Below are positions 38,012 to 47,306 of a stretch of 64,000 bases of DNA, piece by piece. Numbering within the stretch: the stretch's first letter is position 1; every line of letters begins with the position of its first letter. The position numbers and the translations under genes are program-made. The DNA is taken from contig JASBUG010000030.1 in the NCBI GenBank assembly GCA_030148025.1, forward strand, positions 124,001-188,000, written 5' to 3'. The notes under the pieces were generated by a model, which did no database searches, was not told where the DNA came from, and saw only the letters and a list, made by a program, of their open reading frames with translations. The DNA comes from Flavobacteriaceae bacterium. GTDB taxonomy: Bacteria > Bacteroidota > Bacteroidia > Flavobacteriales > Flavobacteriaceae.

Positions 38012-39409
38012 ATGATCCATACTGACAACATTATTGCCTTAGCAACTCCTGCAGGAGCTGGAGCTATAGCTGTAATAAGAATTTCAGGTCCAGATGCAAT
38101 TACAATGTGCGATAAGATGTTCAGATCTGTGAGCAATAAGAAACTGCTTGATCAAGCTACACATACAATTCATTTAGGGCATATAATTAAGGATGGGAAG
38201 GAGTTAGATGAGGTATTAGTATCCGTATTTAAGAATCCAAATTCTTATACTGGGGAAAATGTTGTTGAAGTATCATGTCATGGAAGTCCTTATATTCAAC
38301 AAGAGATTATTCAGTTGTTTTTACGTAATGGTTGCCGTGCTGCAAATCCTGGAGAGTTTACACTAAGAGCATTTTTAAATGGTAAGTTAGACTTGAGTCA
38401 AGCCGAAGCTGTAGCCGACTTAATAGCAAGTGATAATGCTGCTTCGCATCAAGTAGCTATGCAGCAAATGCGTGGTGGTTTTAGTAATGAAATTAAAGCC
38501 TTGCGTGATGAGTTGTTAAACTTCGCATCACTTATTGAATTAGAACTTGATTTTGCTGAGGAGGATGTAGAGTTTGCCAATCGTGATCAGTTTAGAGACT
38601 TGATTGAGCGCATCATAAAAGTATTAAAGCATCTTATTGATTCCTTTGCCGTTGGTAATGTTATCAAAAACGGAATTCCAGTTGCCATAGTGGGCGAACC
38701 TAATGTTGGTAAGTCTACACTTCTTAATGCATTACTTAATGAAGAAAGAGCGATTGTAAGTGATATTGCTGGTACTACACGTGATGCTATTGAGGATGAA
38801 GTAAATATTGGCGGTGTAGGTTTTAGATTTATCGATACAGCAGGAATAAGAGATACTACAGATGTGGTTGAAAGTATTGGTATTCAAAAAACCTTTGAAA
38901 AAATTGCTCAGGCGCAAGTTGTGGTGTATCTGTTTGATACTGAATCAATTTTTGCTCATAAATCATCGTTCGAGAACATTATTCAGGAAATTGAAAAAAT
39001 TAAAAATAAATACCCTCAAAAACCTTTAATAGTATTGGCAAACAAGGTGGATGCTATTAATGAAACTGAGCGTAAACAATTGCTGGATCATATTCCAGAT
39101 ATAAAACTCATTTCTGCTAAGAATAAAAAAGGAATCGAAGATTTAAAATTAACACTGTCTAACCTTATCAATACAGGAGCTTTACGTAACGATGAAACCA
39201 TTGTTACTAATTCGAGGCATTATGATGCTTTATTGAAGGCGCTTGAAGAAGTCCAAAAAGTACAGCATGGAATGGATTCAAACCTTTCTGGTGACCTATT
39301 AGCAATTGATATTCGTCAAGCTTTATATCACTTTGGGGAAATCACTGGTGAAATTACTAGTGACGACCTGTTAGGTAATATTTTTGCGAATTTTTGTATC
39401 GGGAAGTAA
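38012..39409 (+). CDS. mnmE: tRNA uridine-5-carboxymethylaminomethyl(34) synthesis GTPase MnmE
   Basis: The 465-residue protein has the N-terminal tetrahydrofolate-binding domain (IALATPAGAGAIAVIRISG), the helical domain and the inserted G domain with VGEPNVGKSTLLNALL (G1), GTTRDAI (G2), DTAGIRD (G3) and ANKVDAI (G4), ending in the catalytic C-terminal FCIGK. With MnmG it modifies U34 of several tRNAs. The start at 38012 gives the family's usual N-terminus. The last 19 bp, encoding FCIGK and the stop, form the left attachment site of the integrative element, so integration left the protein intact. Confidence 0.97.
   Translation: MIHTDNIIALATPAGAGAIAVIRISGPDAITMCDKMFRSVSNKKLLDQATHTIHLGHIIKDGKELDEVLVSVFKNPNSYTGENVVEVSCHGSPYIQQEIIQLFLRNGCRAANPGEFTLRAFLNGKLDLSQAEAVADLIASDNAASHQVAMQQMRGGFSNEIKALRDELLNFASLIELELDFAEEDVEFANRDQFRDLIERIIKVLKHLIDSFAVGNVIKNGIPVAIVGEPNVGKSTLLNALLNEERAIVSDIAGTTRDAIEDEVNIGGVGFRFIDTAGIRDTTDVVESIGIQKTFEKIAQAQVVVYLFDTESIFAHKSSFENIIQEIEKIKNKYPQKPLIVLANKVDAINETERKQLLDHIPDIKLISAKNKKGIEDLKLTLSNLINTGALRNDETIVTNSRHYDALLKALEEVQKVQHGMDSNLSGDLLAIDIRQALYHFGEITGEITSDDLLGNIFANFCIGK
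39391..39409. repeat. attL: left 19-bp direct repeat in mnmE
   Basis: TTTTTGTATCGGGAAGTAA, which encodes the last residues of MnmE and its stop codon. An identical copy lies at 56159-56177. Confidence 0.92.
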
Positions 39410-39627
39410 TTACACTTCTATTTATTGTTAACTGATTGTTTTTGTTGATATTATAAAATATTTGCTTCTCTTTTTTGTTGCCTTTTAGTTCTTTTTAAGT
39501 TATCTTTGTTGTCTATTTGTTGCCCATTATTCAAGTTTGTTGCCCAAACCTGTTGCCAACAAATATTGGCGAAATTCTGCACCATATTGCCCCACGTTGC
39601 ACCATATCGCTACATAACGCACCATTT
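39410..39627. promoter_or_regulatory. Possible integrase arm-binding region and leader
   Basis: This non-coding stretch contains clustered short repeats: CTATTTGTTGCCCA (39513-39526, again at 56110-56123 near the right end), GTTTGTTGCCCA, CTGTTGCC, and three CACCAT words as CTGCACCATATTG, TTGCACCATATCG and CGCACCATTT between 39578 and 39626. Repeats of one word near both ends are what arm-type sites of tyrosine integrases look like. The reading frame from 39517 is a TTG extension of the next gene and I think it is not translated. Confidence 0.5.
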
Positions 39628-39993
39628 ATGAGCAGTAATTTAAAAATTCCAAAAACGTGTCTTTATTGTGGTAAAGCTTTCATAGCGAGAACTACAGTAA
39701 CAAAATATTGTGGCCATAAATGTAACAGCAGACATTACAAACAGCTTAAACGAGAAGAGAAAGTTCAAGACAGTCTGCAACAGGATATTCAACAAAAGCA
39801 AGGCAATACAGAAGTTTCCAATCCCAATAGTATAGCATATAAAGACTTTTTAAGCATTTCTGAAGCATCAGAATTATTAGGTGTTAGTAGATGGACTATC
39901 CAAAGAATGGTTAAGCGAGGACAGCTTAAAGCAGTCCCTATGGGAAGGAAACACATTGTTGCCCGATGGCAAATAGAAAGCTTATTTAATTAA
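39628..39993 (+). CDS. Zinc-ribbon plus HTH_17 (excisionase/MerR-like) DNA-binding protein
   Basis: The 121-residue protein has a short zinc-ribbon-like CLYCGKAF...YCGHKC (residues 10-32) and a C-terminal helix-turn-helix of the excisionase class, LSISEASELLGVSRWTIQRM with RGQLKAVPMGRKH (residues 70-110). The usual role of such proteins beside a tyrosine recombinase is to steer excision or regulate the integrase. I start at the ATG at 39628 since the zinc ribbon follows at once. It lies 10 bp upstream of the integrase gene, so both are co-transcribed. Confidence 0.78.
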   Translation: MSSNLKIPKTCLYCGKAFIARTTVTKYCGHKCNSRHYKQLKREEKVQDSLQQDIQQKQGNTEVSNPNSIAYKDFLSISEASELLGVSRWTIQRMVKRGQLKAVPMGRKHIVARWQIESLFN

Positions 39994-40003
39994 CCGTACC
40001 ATT

Positions 40004-41110
40004 ATGAAAGTTACTTTAAGACAACGAAAAAAGGGAAGTAAGATTAGTTTGTATTTAGACTACTATGAAAATGGACAGCGTAGCTATGAATACCTAAAGC
40101 TGTACTTGATTCCAGAACCTGAAAAAGGAAAACTCACCAAGGCGCAAAAAGAGGAGAACAGAAAGAATTTAGAATTAGCCGAAAGCATACGTGCTAAAAA
40201 GCATTTAGAAATTCAGAACGGATTATATAACTTTCAAGATAAGGAAAAGCTCAAAGGGCATTTCATAACATATATGGAAGTCCTTGCAGAAAAGCGTAGT
40301 ACTAGTAAAGGTAATTATGGTAATTGGCAAAGTGTAATTAAACACCTCAAGAAGTTTAAGCCTCACGATATAGCGTTTTCACATATCAACAAAAAGTTTG
40401 TTGAGGACTTTAAAGACTACCTTGATAAAGATGCTATAGGTAAGGCAAATAAGAAGCTATCTCAAAATTCAAAGTATTCATACTTCGGTAAGCTTAATGC
40501 AGCTTTAAAACAAGCAGTAAAGGATGGTATATTAAGAATCAATCCTGCCGAACAAGTATCTAATTTCAAACAAGGAGAGCCACAAAGAGAGTTTTTAACA
40601 TTGGAAGAGGTGCAAGCATTAGTCAAAGTAGAATGCGAACTTCCAGAGCTTAAAAAAGCATTTATTTTTAGTTGTCTTACGGGTTTGCGTTGGAGTGACA
40701 TTGAAAAACTAACGTGGTCAGAAGTGCAACATTCAAAAGAGAATGGTAATTACATCAGATTTAGACAAAAGAAAACGAAAGGAAGTGAAACTTTGCCAAT
40801 TTCTGAACAAGCACGAGAATTATTAGGTGAAGCAGGAGAACCTACAGAAACAGTTTTTAAAGGCTTGCATTATAGTGCCTGGACAAATCTAAAATTGCAA
40901 CAATGGGTAATGCAAGCAGGAATAACAAAGTCAATAACTTTTCATTGCGCGAGACACACTTATGCAACATTACAGTTAACTTTAGGAAGTGATATTTACA
41001 CTGTTTCAAAATTATTAGGACATAAAGAGTTGAAAACAACGCAGATTTATGCCAAAGTAATTGACCAAAAGAAACAAGAAGCTGCCAACCGTATTAAATT
41101 AGATTTATAG
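40004..41110 (+). CDS. Site-specific tyrosine recombinase (integrase)
   Basis: The 368-residue protein has an N-terminal arm-binding domain (residues 1-65, RQRKKGSKISLYLDYYENGQ), a core-binding SAM-like domain (residues 85-180) and the catalytic domain with the R-K-H-R-H-Y set visible as TGLRWSDIE (Arg near 226), KKTKG (Lys), HCARHTYAT (His and Arg near 315), LGHKELKTTQIYAKV (His and nucleophile Tyr near 348). This is the typical Bacteroidota phage/ICE integrase. It lies about 600 bp from the attL repeat in mnmE and is most likely the enzyme that uses it. Confidence 0.95.
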   Translation: MKVTLRQRKKGSKISLYLDYYENGQRSYEYLKLYLIPEPEKGKLTKAQKEENRKNLELAESIRAKKHLEIQNGLYNFQDKEKLKGHFITYMEVLAEKRSTSKGNYGNWQSVIKHLKKFKPHDIAFSHINKKFVEDFKDYLDKDAIGKANKKLSQNSKYSYFGKLNAALKQAVKDGILRINPAEQVSNFKQGEPQREFLTLEEVQALVKVECELPELKKAFIFSCLTGLRWSDIEKLTWSEVQHSKENGNYIRFRQKKTKGSETLPISEQARELLGEAGEPTETVFKGLHYSAWTNLKLQQWVMQAGITKSITFHCARHTYATLQLTLGSDIYTVSKLLGHKELKTTQIYAKVIDQKKQEAANRIKLDL

Positions 41111-41113
41111 TCT

Positions 41114-42448
41114 ATGGAGAAGCCATTTATTGAATTAGATCCAGATGGAATACTAATACATCCATTTACAATTCCCGAACCCGAAGGAATAAAATTTCCA
41201 GAGAATTACCCAAATTGCTGTGAAAATCATAAAAAATGGTTTTCAGAATTAGTGGTTTATATTGTTAAATTTCCCAAATGCTGCGATGGTCACGAAAAGT
41301 TTTTTGCCAATTTTAAATTTGATAAAACGGTAGTCTACAAAGATTTTCCAATGGAAATTTTGAATAAAGCATTCTATACACAATATATAATTGCAACTAA
41401 AATAGATAATGAAGATTGGTATGAAGATATAAAAGACTACATAGATTTTTGCACGACAAGTATGGGGACACCTTCCATCGGTTGGAATCATTATAAAAAT
41501 ATGGTTTTAAGTTATATTGATAATTGGAAGGAGCAAATACCAAAAGATAAAAAAACACAAATTGTAAATTACCTTAATGAGAAATTTACATATAAACCAT
41601 CTACTGAAAAAGCAAGCTTAAATAAACTCTACACAGTTTATGAAAGGTGGTTGAAAATTTTTCCATTTGACTTGCCATTTTTTAAACCTTTGGAAGCACA
41701 TTTGTCTAAATCATTGCCTTTTATAAAAGGTAAGCCCAAAGTAAATAGATACTCTGGAATAGCGTTGGCTAAAATGGTTACAGAATCAGAATTGGTAGAA
41801 GCTTTATATGTTCGTACAAAACAAATCCTTTCAATAATTGACACTACCCAACTTGTAAAAGACGGTCATCTGACTGAACTTGAAAAAATTAATATTGATA
41901 TTATTAACGAAAACCATCGGTTAAAGCAAAAAGCTTTGACTGCTGATTTTAATAAAGGAGAACGTAAATACATCAAGGCAATAAAACAATGGTTTGCAAA
42001 CGAGAAAGATTATTTTGATGAAATAAAACCAAAGCTTAAGCAATTGCCTGCTGCAAAACCCAAAAAGGAAAAAACACCAAAAAACTATTTTGGTTTTAGT
42101 GGTGACACAAATGCACTTTTAACTGTGTTAAAAGCATTGCAGTTAAGAGTAGATATGCTGAAAGAAGACTTCACAACAGTAGATAATTTTCATAAGCTAC
42201 TTACAGCTAAAGACTTTAGTAATTTAGATGTCAAAGTCCATCTAAATTGTGATAATAAACAATTCTATTACATCATAACAAAACTACAGCCATACTTTAC
42301 CAATCTTAAATGGGTAACTATTGCTAAATCTATGTTGTTTTTATCCGAAGGAAATAGCCTTTTAGGACAATCAGATTTAAGTTCTGCAAAGAATAATAAT
42401 CCGAAATTAAAAATAGTTATTGACAACATTTTCAGAGATATGAAATAA
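41114..42448 (+). CDS. Unknown 444-aa mobile-element protein with repeated CC-H motifs
   Basis: It starts 4 bp after the integrase stop, so it belongs to the integrase transcript. The N-terminus holds two similar segments, PNCCENHKKWF and PKCCDGHEKFF (residues about 34 and 55), which look like a tandem Cys-Cys-His metal site. The middle is helical and charged (residues 90-330). The last 110 residues (from YFGFSGDTNALLTVLKAL) resemble the helical C-terminal domain often found in proteins beside Bacteroidota integrases. I know no function for it; a role in integration, excision or regulation is suggested by position only. Confidence 0.6.
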   Translation: MEKPFIELDPDGILIHPFTIPEPEGIKFPENYPNCCENHKKWFSELVVYIVKFPKCCDGHEKFFANFKFDKTVVYKDFPMEILNKAFYTQYIIATKIDNEDWYEDIKDYIDFCTTSMGTPSIGWNHYKNMVLSYIDNWKEQIPKDKKTQIVNYLNEKFTYKPSTEKASLNKLYTVYERWLKIFPFDLPFFKPLEAHLSKSLPFIKGKPKVNRYSGIALAKMVTESELVEALYVRTKQILSIIDTTQLVKDGHLTELEKINIDIINENHRLKQKALTADFNKGERKYIKAIKQWFANEKDYFDEIKPKLKQLPAAKPKKEKTPKNYFGFSGDTNALLTVLKALQLRVDMLKEDFTTVDNFHKLLTAKDFSNLDVKVHLNCDNKQFYYIITKLQPYFTNLKWVTIAKSMLFLSEGNSLLGQSDLSSAKNNNPKLKIVIDNIFRDMK

Positions 42449-42462
42449 AAAACAATGACATT

Positions 42463-42478
42463 ATTGACAAATGTCAAT
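42463..42478. promoter_or_regulatory. Perfect palindrome upstream of the HTH/Rep genes (possible operator)
   Basis: ATTGACA-AA-TGTCAAT is a 7-bp perfect inverted repeat, 75 bp before the next start codon. It may bind one of the element's HTH proteins. Confidence 0.5.
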
Positions 42479-42552
42479 GCCTTGTCAGACTTCAATTCCG
42501 ATACCCTCATAAAGGCAGTTTCTTGCTTCCAGAAATTTTAAATAGTTTAAAA

Positions 42553-42846
42553 ATGGAACAAGAAATGATTCTTCAAAAGTTAACTAACATCGAGACGATG
42601 TTACAAGAACAAAACCTTCTAAAAAAAGAAGTATTAAACCTTAATGAGGCAGCAGCTTATTTAGATATAAGCGCATCACATCTTTACAAACTTACAAGCC
42701 AAAAACAGATTCCGCATTTTTGCCCACAGGGAAAAAAACTCTATTTCAATAGGGCAGAATTAGACCAATGGTTGCAACGCAACAGGCAACATTCCGAAGA
42801 TGAAATAGACCAAATGGCAAATGATTACATCACAAGGAATCGCTAA
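42553..42846 (+). CDS. HTH_17 (excisionase-like) DNA-binding protein
   Basis: The 97-residue protein has a short coiled-coil-like N-terminus (residues 1-30) and the HTH_17 pattern LNLNEAAAYLDISASHLYKL with HFCPQGKKLYFNRAELDQWL (residues 35-80). Such small proteins precede Rep or mobilisation genes in Bacteroidota transposons and regulate them or excision. I prefer the ATG at 42553 over an upstream TTG. It overlaps the next gene by 26 bp, which implies coupled translation. Confidence 0.8.
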   Translation: MEQEMILQKLTNIETMLQEQNLLKKEVLNLNEAAAYLDISASHLYKLTSQKQIPHFCPQGKKLYFNRAELDQWLQRNRQHSEDEIDQMANDYITRNR

Positions 42847-43744
42847 TACGGTGTACGACACCATTAAAATAAAGAAGCAATTAGACCAATTGCCCAAAGA
42901 AGCGTTGCGCTGTACCAGAGAACCTTTTTATTGGGGCAATAGTCTATGGTTGCCAACTTTTAATAAATATGGTGATGTGGTGAGGTATCATACCGATATA
43001 AATAATCTTCGAGTAAAGTTATTAGGCCACGAACTAACCATAGAAAATTCATTGCAAAAATTCTATATGGGGAACAACTATCAAGATTTTACATATAGCC
43101 AAGTGGTAGAAGCATTTCATAAGTTAAATAATGCGCTACCGTTTACAATTTACGATGCAAACATCATCAAATTAAGTACAGGTGTTGTTATACAGGAAGA
43201 GGCACAACCCATTTTTGACAGTTGGTTAGAATACAAAGGAAAAAGCCCAAAAATAATGACAAATAGAAACAATATTTATGGAGCGTATTTTCAAGCAACC
43301 AATTACAAAATAAAAGGTTATGACAAAACCTTTGAAGTCAAACAACATAACCAAATGTCTTTAAAAGACAATTACTTTAGGTTTGAATTAGAAGCTTATA
43401 GCAGACATTTTACAAGCAGAAGTCAGCCAATACAAACGGTAACGGTTCAAGACCTAATAAATCCAAACACGTTCAATGCATTGGGAGATAACCTTTTTAA
43501 AGTGTATCAAGACATCAAAAAGAAACCGTTTTACGATTATCAAAAATTGTCGCCAAAAGACATAAGATTATTAGCCTCTATAGCCAATATTGAGACCGCT
43601 AACGGCTTAAAAAAGTATCACGAGCATACCTATAAAAAAGACCGTAAAGCATATTTAAAACTCATAAAAGAGAACGATAACAACAAGTTAAACAATCAAG
43701 TACTACAACAGTTAAAAGAGAAAATAGAATACATCAAATATTAG
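42821..43744 (+). CDS. Rep-like (phage/plasmid replication initiator-type) protein
   Basis: The 307-residue protein shows features of gene II/X-like or plasmid Rep initiators: YKIKGYDKTFEVK near residue 168 (the common YDK-E strand), followed by YFRFELEAYSRHF near residue 190 with the LRxE-type strand, and a helical Lys-rich end. The catalytic Tyr and metal-binding HxH of a rolling-circle nuclease are not obvious to me, so the activity is unproven. It may start replication of the excised circle. It overlaps the HTH gene and is followed 33 bp later by another HTH gene. Confidence 0.6.
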   Translation: MITSQGIANTVYDTIKIKKQLDQLPKEALRCTREPFYWGNSLWLPTFNKYGDVVRYHTDINNLRVKLLGHELTIENSLQKFYMGNNYQDFTYSQVVEAFHKLNNALPFTIYDANIIKLSTGVVIQEEAQPIFDSWLEYKGKSPKIMTNRNNIYGAYFQATNYKIKGYDKTFEVKQHNQMSLKDNYFRFELEAYSRHFTSRSQPIQTVTVQDLINPNTFNALGDNLFKVYQDIKKKPFYDYQKLSPKDIRLLASIANIETANGLKKYHEHTYKKDRKAYLKLIKENDNNKLNNQVLQQLKEKIEYIKY

Positions 43745-43777
43745 TACTTGTAATATAACCTAAAACAAGGGTAAAAA

Positions 43778-44029
43778 ATGAAGGAATATAGCATTAGAGA
43801 AATCAAAGCGATAGAAGAACGATTAGAGCAAACCATCCAAAAGTTAGAGAGGCTTCAAAAACAAGCTGGTATAGAACCGTTTATTGACAATTCCGACTTT
43901 ATAAGGATTTTCAAAATCAGTAACAGTACAGCTAAAAACTGGCGTAGTAAAGGCATAATTCCTTATGTACAGATTGAAAATAAAATTTATTATAAAACAG
44001 AAGATATAAAGAAACTATTCAAAGGTTAA
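43778..44029 (+). CDS. Small HTH_17-type DNA-binding protein
   Basis: The 83-residue protein has an N-terminal coiled coil (residues 5-32, RLEQTIQKLERLQKQ) and an HTH of the excisionase type, FIRIFKISNSTAKNWRSKG with YVQIENKIYYKTEDIKKLF (residues 40-80). It is the third protein of this type in the element. It probably binds near the element's own promoters or ends. The defence genes begin 86 bp downstream, so it might also regulate them. Confidence 0.72.
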   Translation: MKEYSIREIKAIEERLEQTIQKLERLQKQAGIEPFIDNSDFIRIFKISNSTAKNWRSKGIIPYVQIENKIYYKTEDIKKLFKG

Positions 44030-44114
44030 GGTCTGTTTAACTTTTACGGATTTCAGTTAGGCATACCTCAAAAAGATTTCTATTTTTAAGGTTTAAAATT
44101 AACTATTGCTGTAT

Positions 44115-47100
44115 ATGCCATCAATCAATACCATTATATCCAACATATCAAACCAAAACATCAGTCTTTTTTTCGAAAACAAAATCACATCTTTTAAACC
44201 GGAGAAAGATGTATTTACAAATACCGTTAACGAAGAAACACCCTATTCCGACCCGATTAAAATAGGACACGCAGAGCTTAAAAACCACGAAGAGTTGTTG
44301 GTGTTTACCTGCGAATACAACAAAGAGTTAACCGCAAGAAGTGCCAAAAAACAACAATTTGAAATTGCAAAAAAAGTACTTAAAGAAGATTTTAAAGATG
44401 GTGCAATTTTTATCTTCTACGATGCACAAGGCAACTTTAGGTTTAGTTTTATTCGAAGGAATTATGGAGAAACAGGCGATAAAAAGTTTTCTACTTGGAA
44501 ACGTTACACCTATTATGTAACACCTTCTGAAACCAACAGAACCTTTAAGGAGCGTATTGATAATTGCGATTATTCTTCTTTAGATAGTATTCAGGAGGCA
44601 TTCTCTGTAGAAAAACTAACCAAACAATTTTACAATGAATTATTTGCTTGGTATCAATGGGCATTATCAGATGAAATCGGGATTACCTATCCAAACAACA
44701 CAAAAACGTCAGATGATGACCGTATTAAATTAGATGAACAAGTCATTAGATTAATCACTCGATTACTTTTTGTATGGTTTATAAAACAAAAGAAGCTAGT
44801 ACCAGAGTATTTGTTTGATATTGATGAACTATCAAAAACATTAAAAGACTTTGATTGTACTAGTCTAGAAAATGGAAACTACTACAATGCTATTTTACAA
44901 AACCTATTCTTCGCAACACTTAACAAAGAAATTTCTGAACGTGAATTTGCCAAAACCAAGGATAGGGATATAAAAACACGTTTCCGTTATGAGGAAATGT
45001 TTGAGCTTTCAGAGAATGAAATCATTGAATATTTTAAACCGATACCATTCTTAAATGGTGGTTTATTCGAGTGTCTAGATAAGCAAGATGCAGATGGTAA
45101 TAACTACTTTTTAGACGGTTTTAGCAGAAACCCAACGAAATCTGCTAATGGTAACTTTAGGCACAGAGCCTTTATTCCTAACTGTTTATTCTTTAATGAA
45201 GAAAAAGGAATCATTCCGTTGTTAAGACGTTATAACTTTACGGTTGAAGAAAACGCACCCAACGAAGTGCAAGTGGCATTAGACCCAGAATTATTGGGTA
45301 AAGTGTTTGAAAACCTATTAGGGGCTTTTAACCCAGAAACTAAAGAAACTGCTCGTAAACAATCAGGTTCTTTTTACACGCCAAGGGAAATTGTAGAGTA
45401 TATGGTTAACGAAAGTTTAATCAACTACTTACAAACCAAACTGCCAAATATTGATGAAAAGGATTTACGAGACTTGTTTGAAAACGAAACCCCAAAAAGT
45501 AACTTTTTAAATGATAGCAAGCAATGTAAAGACATTGCAGACCATTTAAAAGCCATTAAAATTTTAGACCCAGCTTGTGGTTCTGGAGCATTTCCTATGG
45601 GTATTTTGAGTAAAATGGTTGAGGTGCTTGAAAAGCTAGGTGCTACCAACGAGTCTATACACGACCTTAAATTACATCTCATAGAAGAATGTATCTATGG
45701 TATAGATATACAAACCATAGCCACACAAATAAGCAAGCTACGCTTTTTTATTACCTTGGTAGTAGAGCAAGAGAAAATAGACCTATCTAAACCAGAGGCT
45801 AATTATGGTGTGTTAACCTTACCTAATTTAGAAACCAAATTTGTCTCTGCCAATACCTTAATTGGTATTAAAAAGAAAAAAGCAGGCGATTTTGTAAACA
45901 CCTTATTTACAGATAGCGCTATAGACGATACCAAACAAGAATTGTTAAACATACGCCACGAGCATTTTTATGCTAAAACAGCAGGTGCTAAAAAACGATT
46001 ACGCGAACAAGATGCGGTGTTAAGAGATAGGCTCTCAAAGTTATTAGAAGAAAACAAAGATTTTGCACCAGAGGATGCCTTACAATTAAGCCAATGGAAC
46101 CCTTATGACCAAAATACCAGTTCCCCATTTTTTGATATGGAATGGATGTTTGGTTTACACGAAGGTTTTGATGTGGTGATTGGGAATCCACCTTATGGAA
46201 GTCTTATTAAAAGTAATAAAAATTACTTTAAGGAGAATTATTCGTCGGCTGAAGGTAAACACGAAATATTTAAGTATTTTATTGAGAAAGGTTTGAATTT
46301 GACTTCAAAAAACGGATTGTTAACTTTTATCGTTCCTGATACTTGGACATCACTAGGTTACTTTAAAAAACTACGTAGATTAATTTATAAGAACTATAGT
46401 GTGCAATCTATTTCTAAAAGTCTATACCAAGTATTTAAATCCGCAATGGTAGACACATCAATTTTTATATTTAAGAACTCTCTACCACAAAAATATTATC
46501 GATTGGTAAATGATGATTTATCTTCTTTTAACAAAAATAAGCTAAAGGAAAATTCTGATTTCATTTTCAATCTAGAAGATGATAACGATATTATTGATAA
46601 AATAGATGAAATTGATTTTCATCTTAATGATTATTGTGAGGTTTGGCAGGGGCTTATTGCATATGGTTCAAAATCTCAATCGAGAGAGTTTAGCTCAAAG
46701 ACAAAAATATCAGAATTCCATAGGAAATTACTTTACGGAAGAGATATTTCTAAATATTCTATTGAATGGAGTGGGGAATATCTCAAGTATGGTGATTGGT
46801 TACATAGACCTAGACCCTCATATATATATGACAATCCAAAAATTTTGGTTCAAAGGATAAGAAATCCAAAACTTAAAAACAGATTAGTGTGTGCATTAGA
46901 TACAGATAAACACATTAATGGAACAGGGATGTCAAATATTTTACTTTTAGAGAATGTATCTAGTTTATCCTTAAAATTTTTATTAGGCATACTCAATTCT
47001 AAACTCATTAATTATTGGTTTTCATACTATTTTAAAGATGTTAATATCAAACCTGATCAATTAAGAAAAATACCAATAAAAATAGCAAAGGATGAAACCC

Positions 47101-47288
47101 CTTTTGTTTCAATAATTGATGCTATTATTCAAAGTATATCTAATGAAGAGGTTGTTAAGGAATTAGAATTTAAATTGAACATTTTAGTCTATAAACTCTA
47201 CAACATAACGCACCAAGAAGTTCTAATTATAGACCCAGAGTTTAGCTTAACCCAAGAAGAATACAATAATTACAAAATAGAATCGTAA
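44115..47288 (+). CDS. Eco57I-type adenine-specific DNA methyltransferase with TRD (type IIG-like)
   Basis: The 1057-residue protein has an N-terminal region (1-380) with HAELKNHEELLVFTC, NKELTARSAKKQQFEIAKK and FRFSFIRRNYGE, often found in Eco57I-like enzymes. The methylase part has GSFYTPREIVEYMVN near residue 417, motif I DPACGSGAF near 486 and motif IV NPPYG near 691, the N6-adenine type. A specificity domain (residues 830-1000) has a TaqI-C-like end, ILNSKLINYWFSYYF. I see no clear nuclease motif. It starts at the ATG at 44115; a TTG lies 9 bp upstream. An 18-bp gap links it to the PLD-helicase gene, so the two form one system, likely modification plus specificity. Confidence 0.86.
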   Translation: MPSINTIISNISNQNISLFFENKITSFKPEKDVFTNTVNEETPYSDPIKIGHAELKNHEELLVFTCEYNKELTARSAKKQQFEIAKKVLKEDFKDGAIFIFYDAQGNFRFSFIRRNYGETGDKKFSTWKRYTYYVTPSETNRTFKERIDNCDYSSLDSIQEAFSVEKLTKQFYNELFAWYQWALSDEIGITYPNNTKTSDDDRIKLDEQVIRLITRLLFVWFIKQKKLVPEYLFDIDELSKTLKDFDCTSLENGNYYNAILQNLFFATLNKEISEREFAKTKDRDIKTRFRYEEMFELSENEIIEYFKPIPFLNGGLFECLDKQDADGNNYFLDGFSRNPTKSANGNFRHRAFIPNCLFFNEEKGIIPLLRRYNFTVEENAPNEVQVALDPELLGKVFENLLGAFNPETKETARKQSGSFYTPREIVEYMVNESLINYLQTKLPNIDEKDLRDLFENETPKSNFLNDSKQCKDIADHLKAIKILDPACGSGAFPMGILSKMVEVLEKLGATNESIHDLKLHLIEECIYGIDIQTIATQISKLRFFITLVVEQEKIDLSKPEANYGVLTLPNLETKFVSANTLIGIKKKKAGDFVNTLFTDSAIDDTKQELLNIRHEHFYAKTAGAKKRLREQDAVLRDRLSKLLEENKDFAPEDALQLSQWNPYDQNTSSPFFDMEWMFGLHEGFDVVIGNPPYGSLIKSNKNYFKENYSSAEGKHEIFKYFIEKGLNLTSKNGLLTFIVPDTWTSLGYFKKLRRLIYKNYSVQSISKSLYQVFKSAMVDTSIFIFKNSLPQKYYRLVNDDLSSFNKNKLKENSDFIFNLEDDNDIIDKIDEIDFHLNDYCEVWQGLIAYGSKSQSREFSSKTKISEFHRKLLYGRDISKYSIEWSGEYLKYGDWLHRPRPSYIYDNPKILVQRIRNPKLKNRLVCALDTDKHINGTGMSNILLLENVSSLSLKFLLGILNSKLINYWFSYYFKDVNIKPDQLRKIPIKIAKDETPFVSIIDAIIQSISNEEVVKELEFKLNILVYKLYNITHQEVLIIDPEFSLTQEEYNNYKIES

Positions 47289-47306
47289 AGAGACAATACT
47301 ATATAA

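Noticed and set aside
39517-39627. N-terminal extension (TTG start) of the zinc-ribbon/HTH gene
   Set aside because: The extra 37 codons cover the repeat words of the element's left end and have no conserved protein pattern; the ATG at 39628 directly precedes the zinc ribbon.
39410-39627. tRNA gene as attachment target of the element
   Set aside because: No cloverleaf is visible; the 19-bp repeat is the coding end of mnmE.
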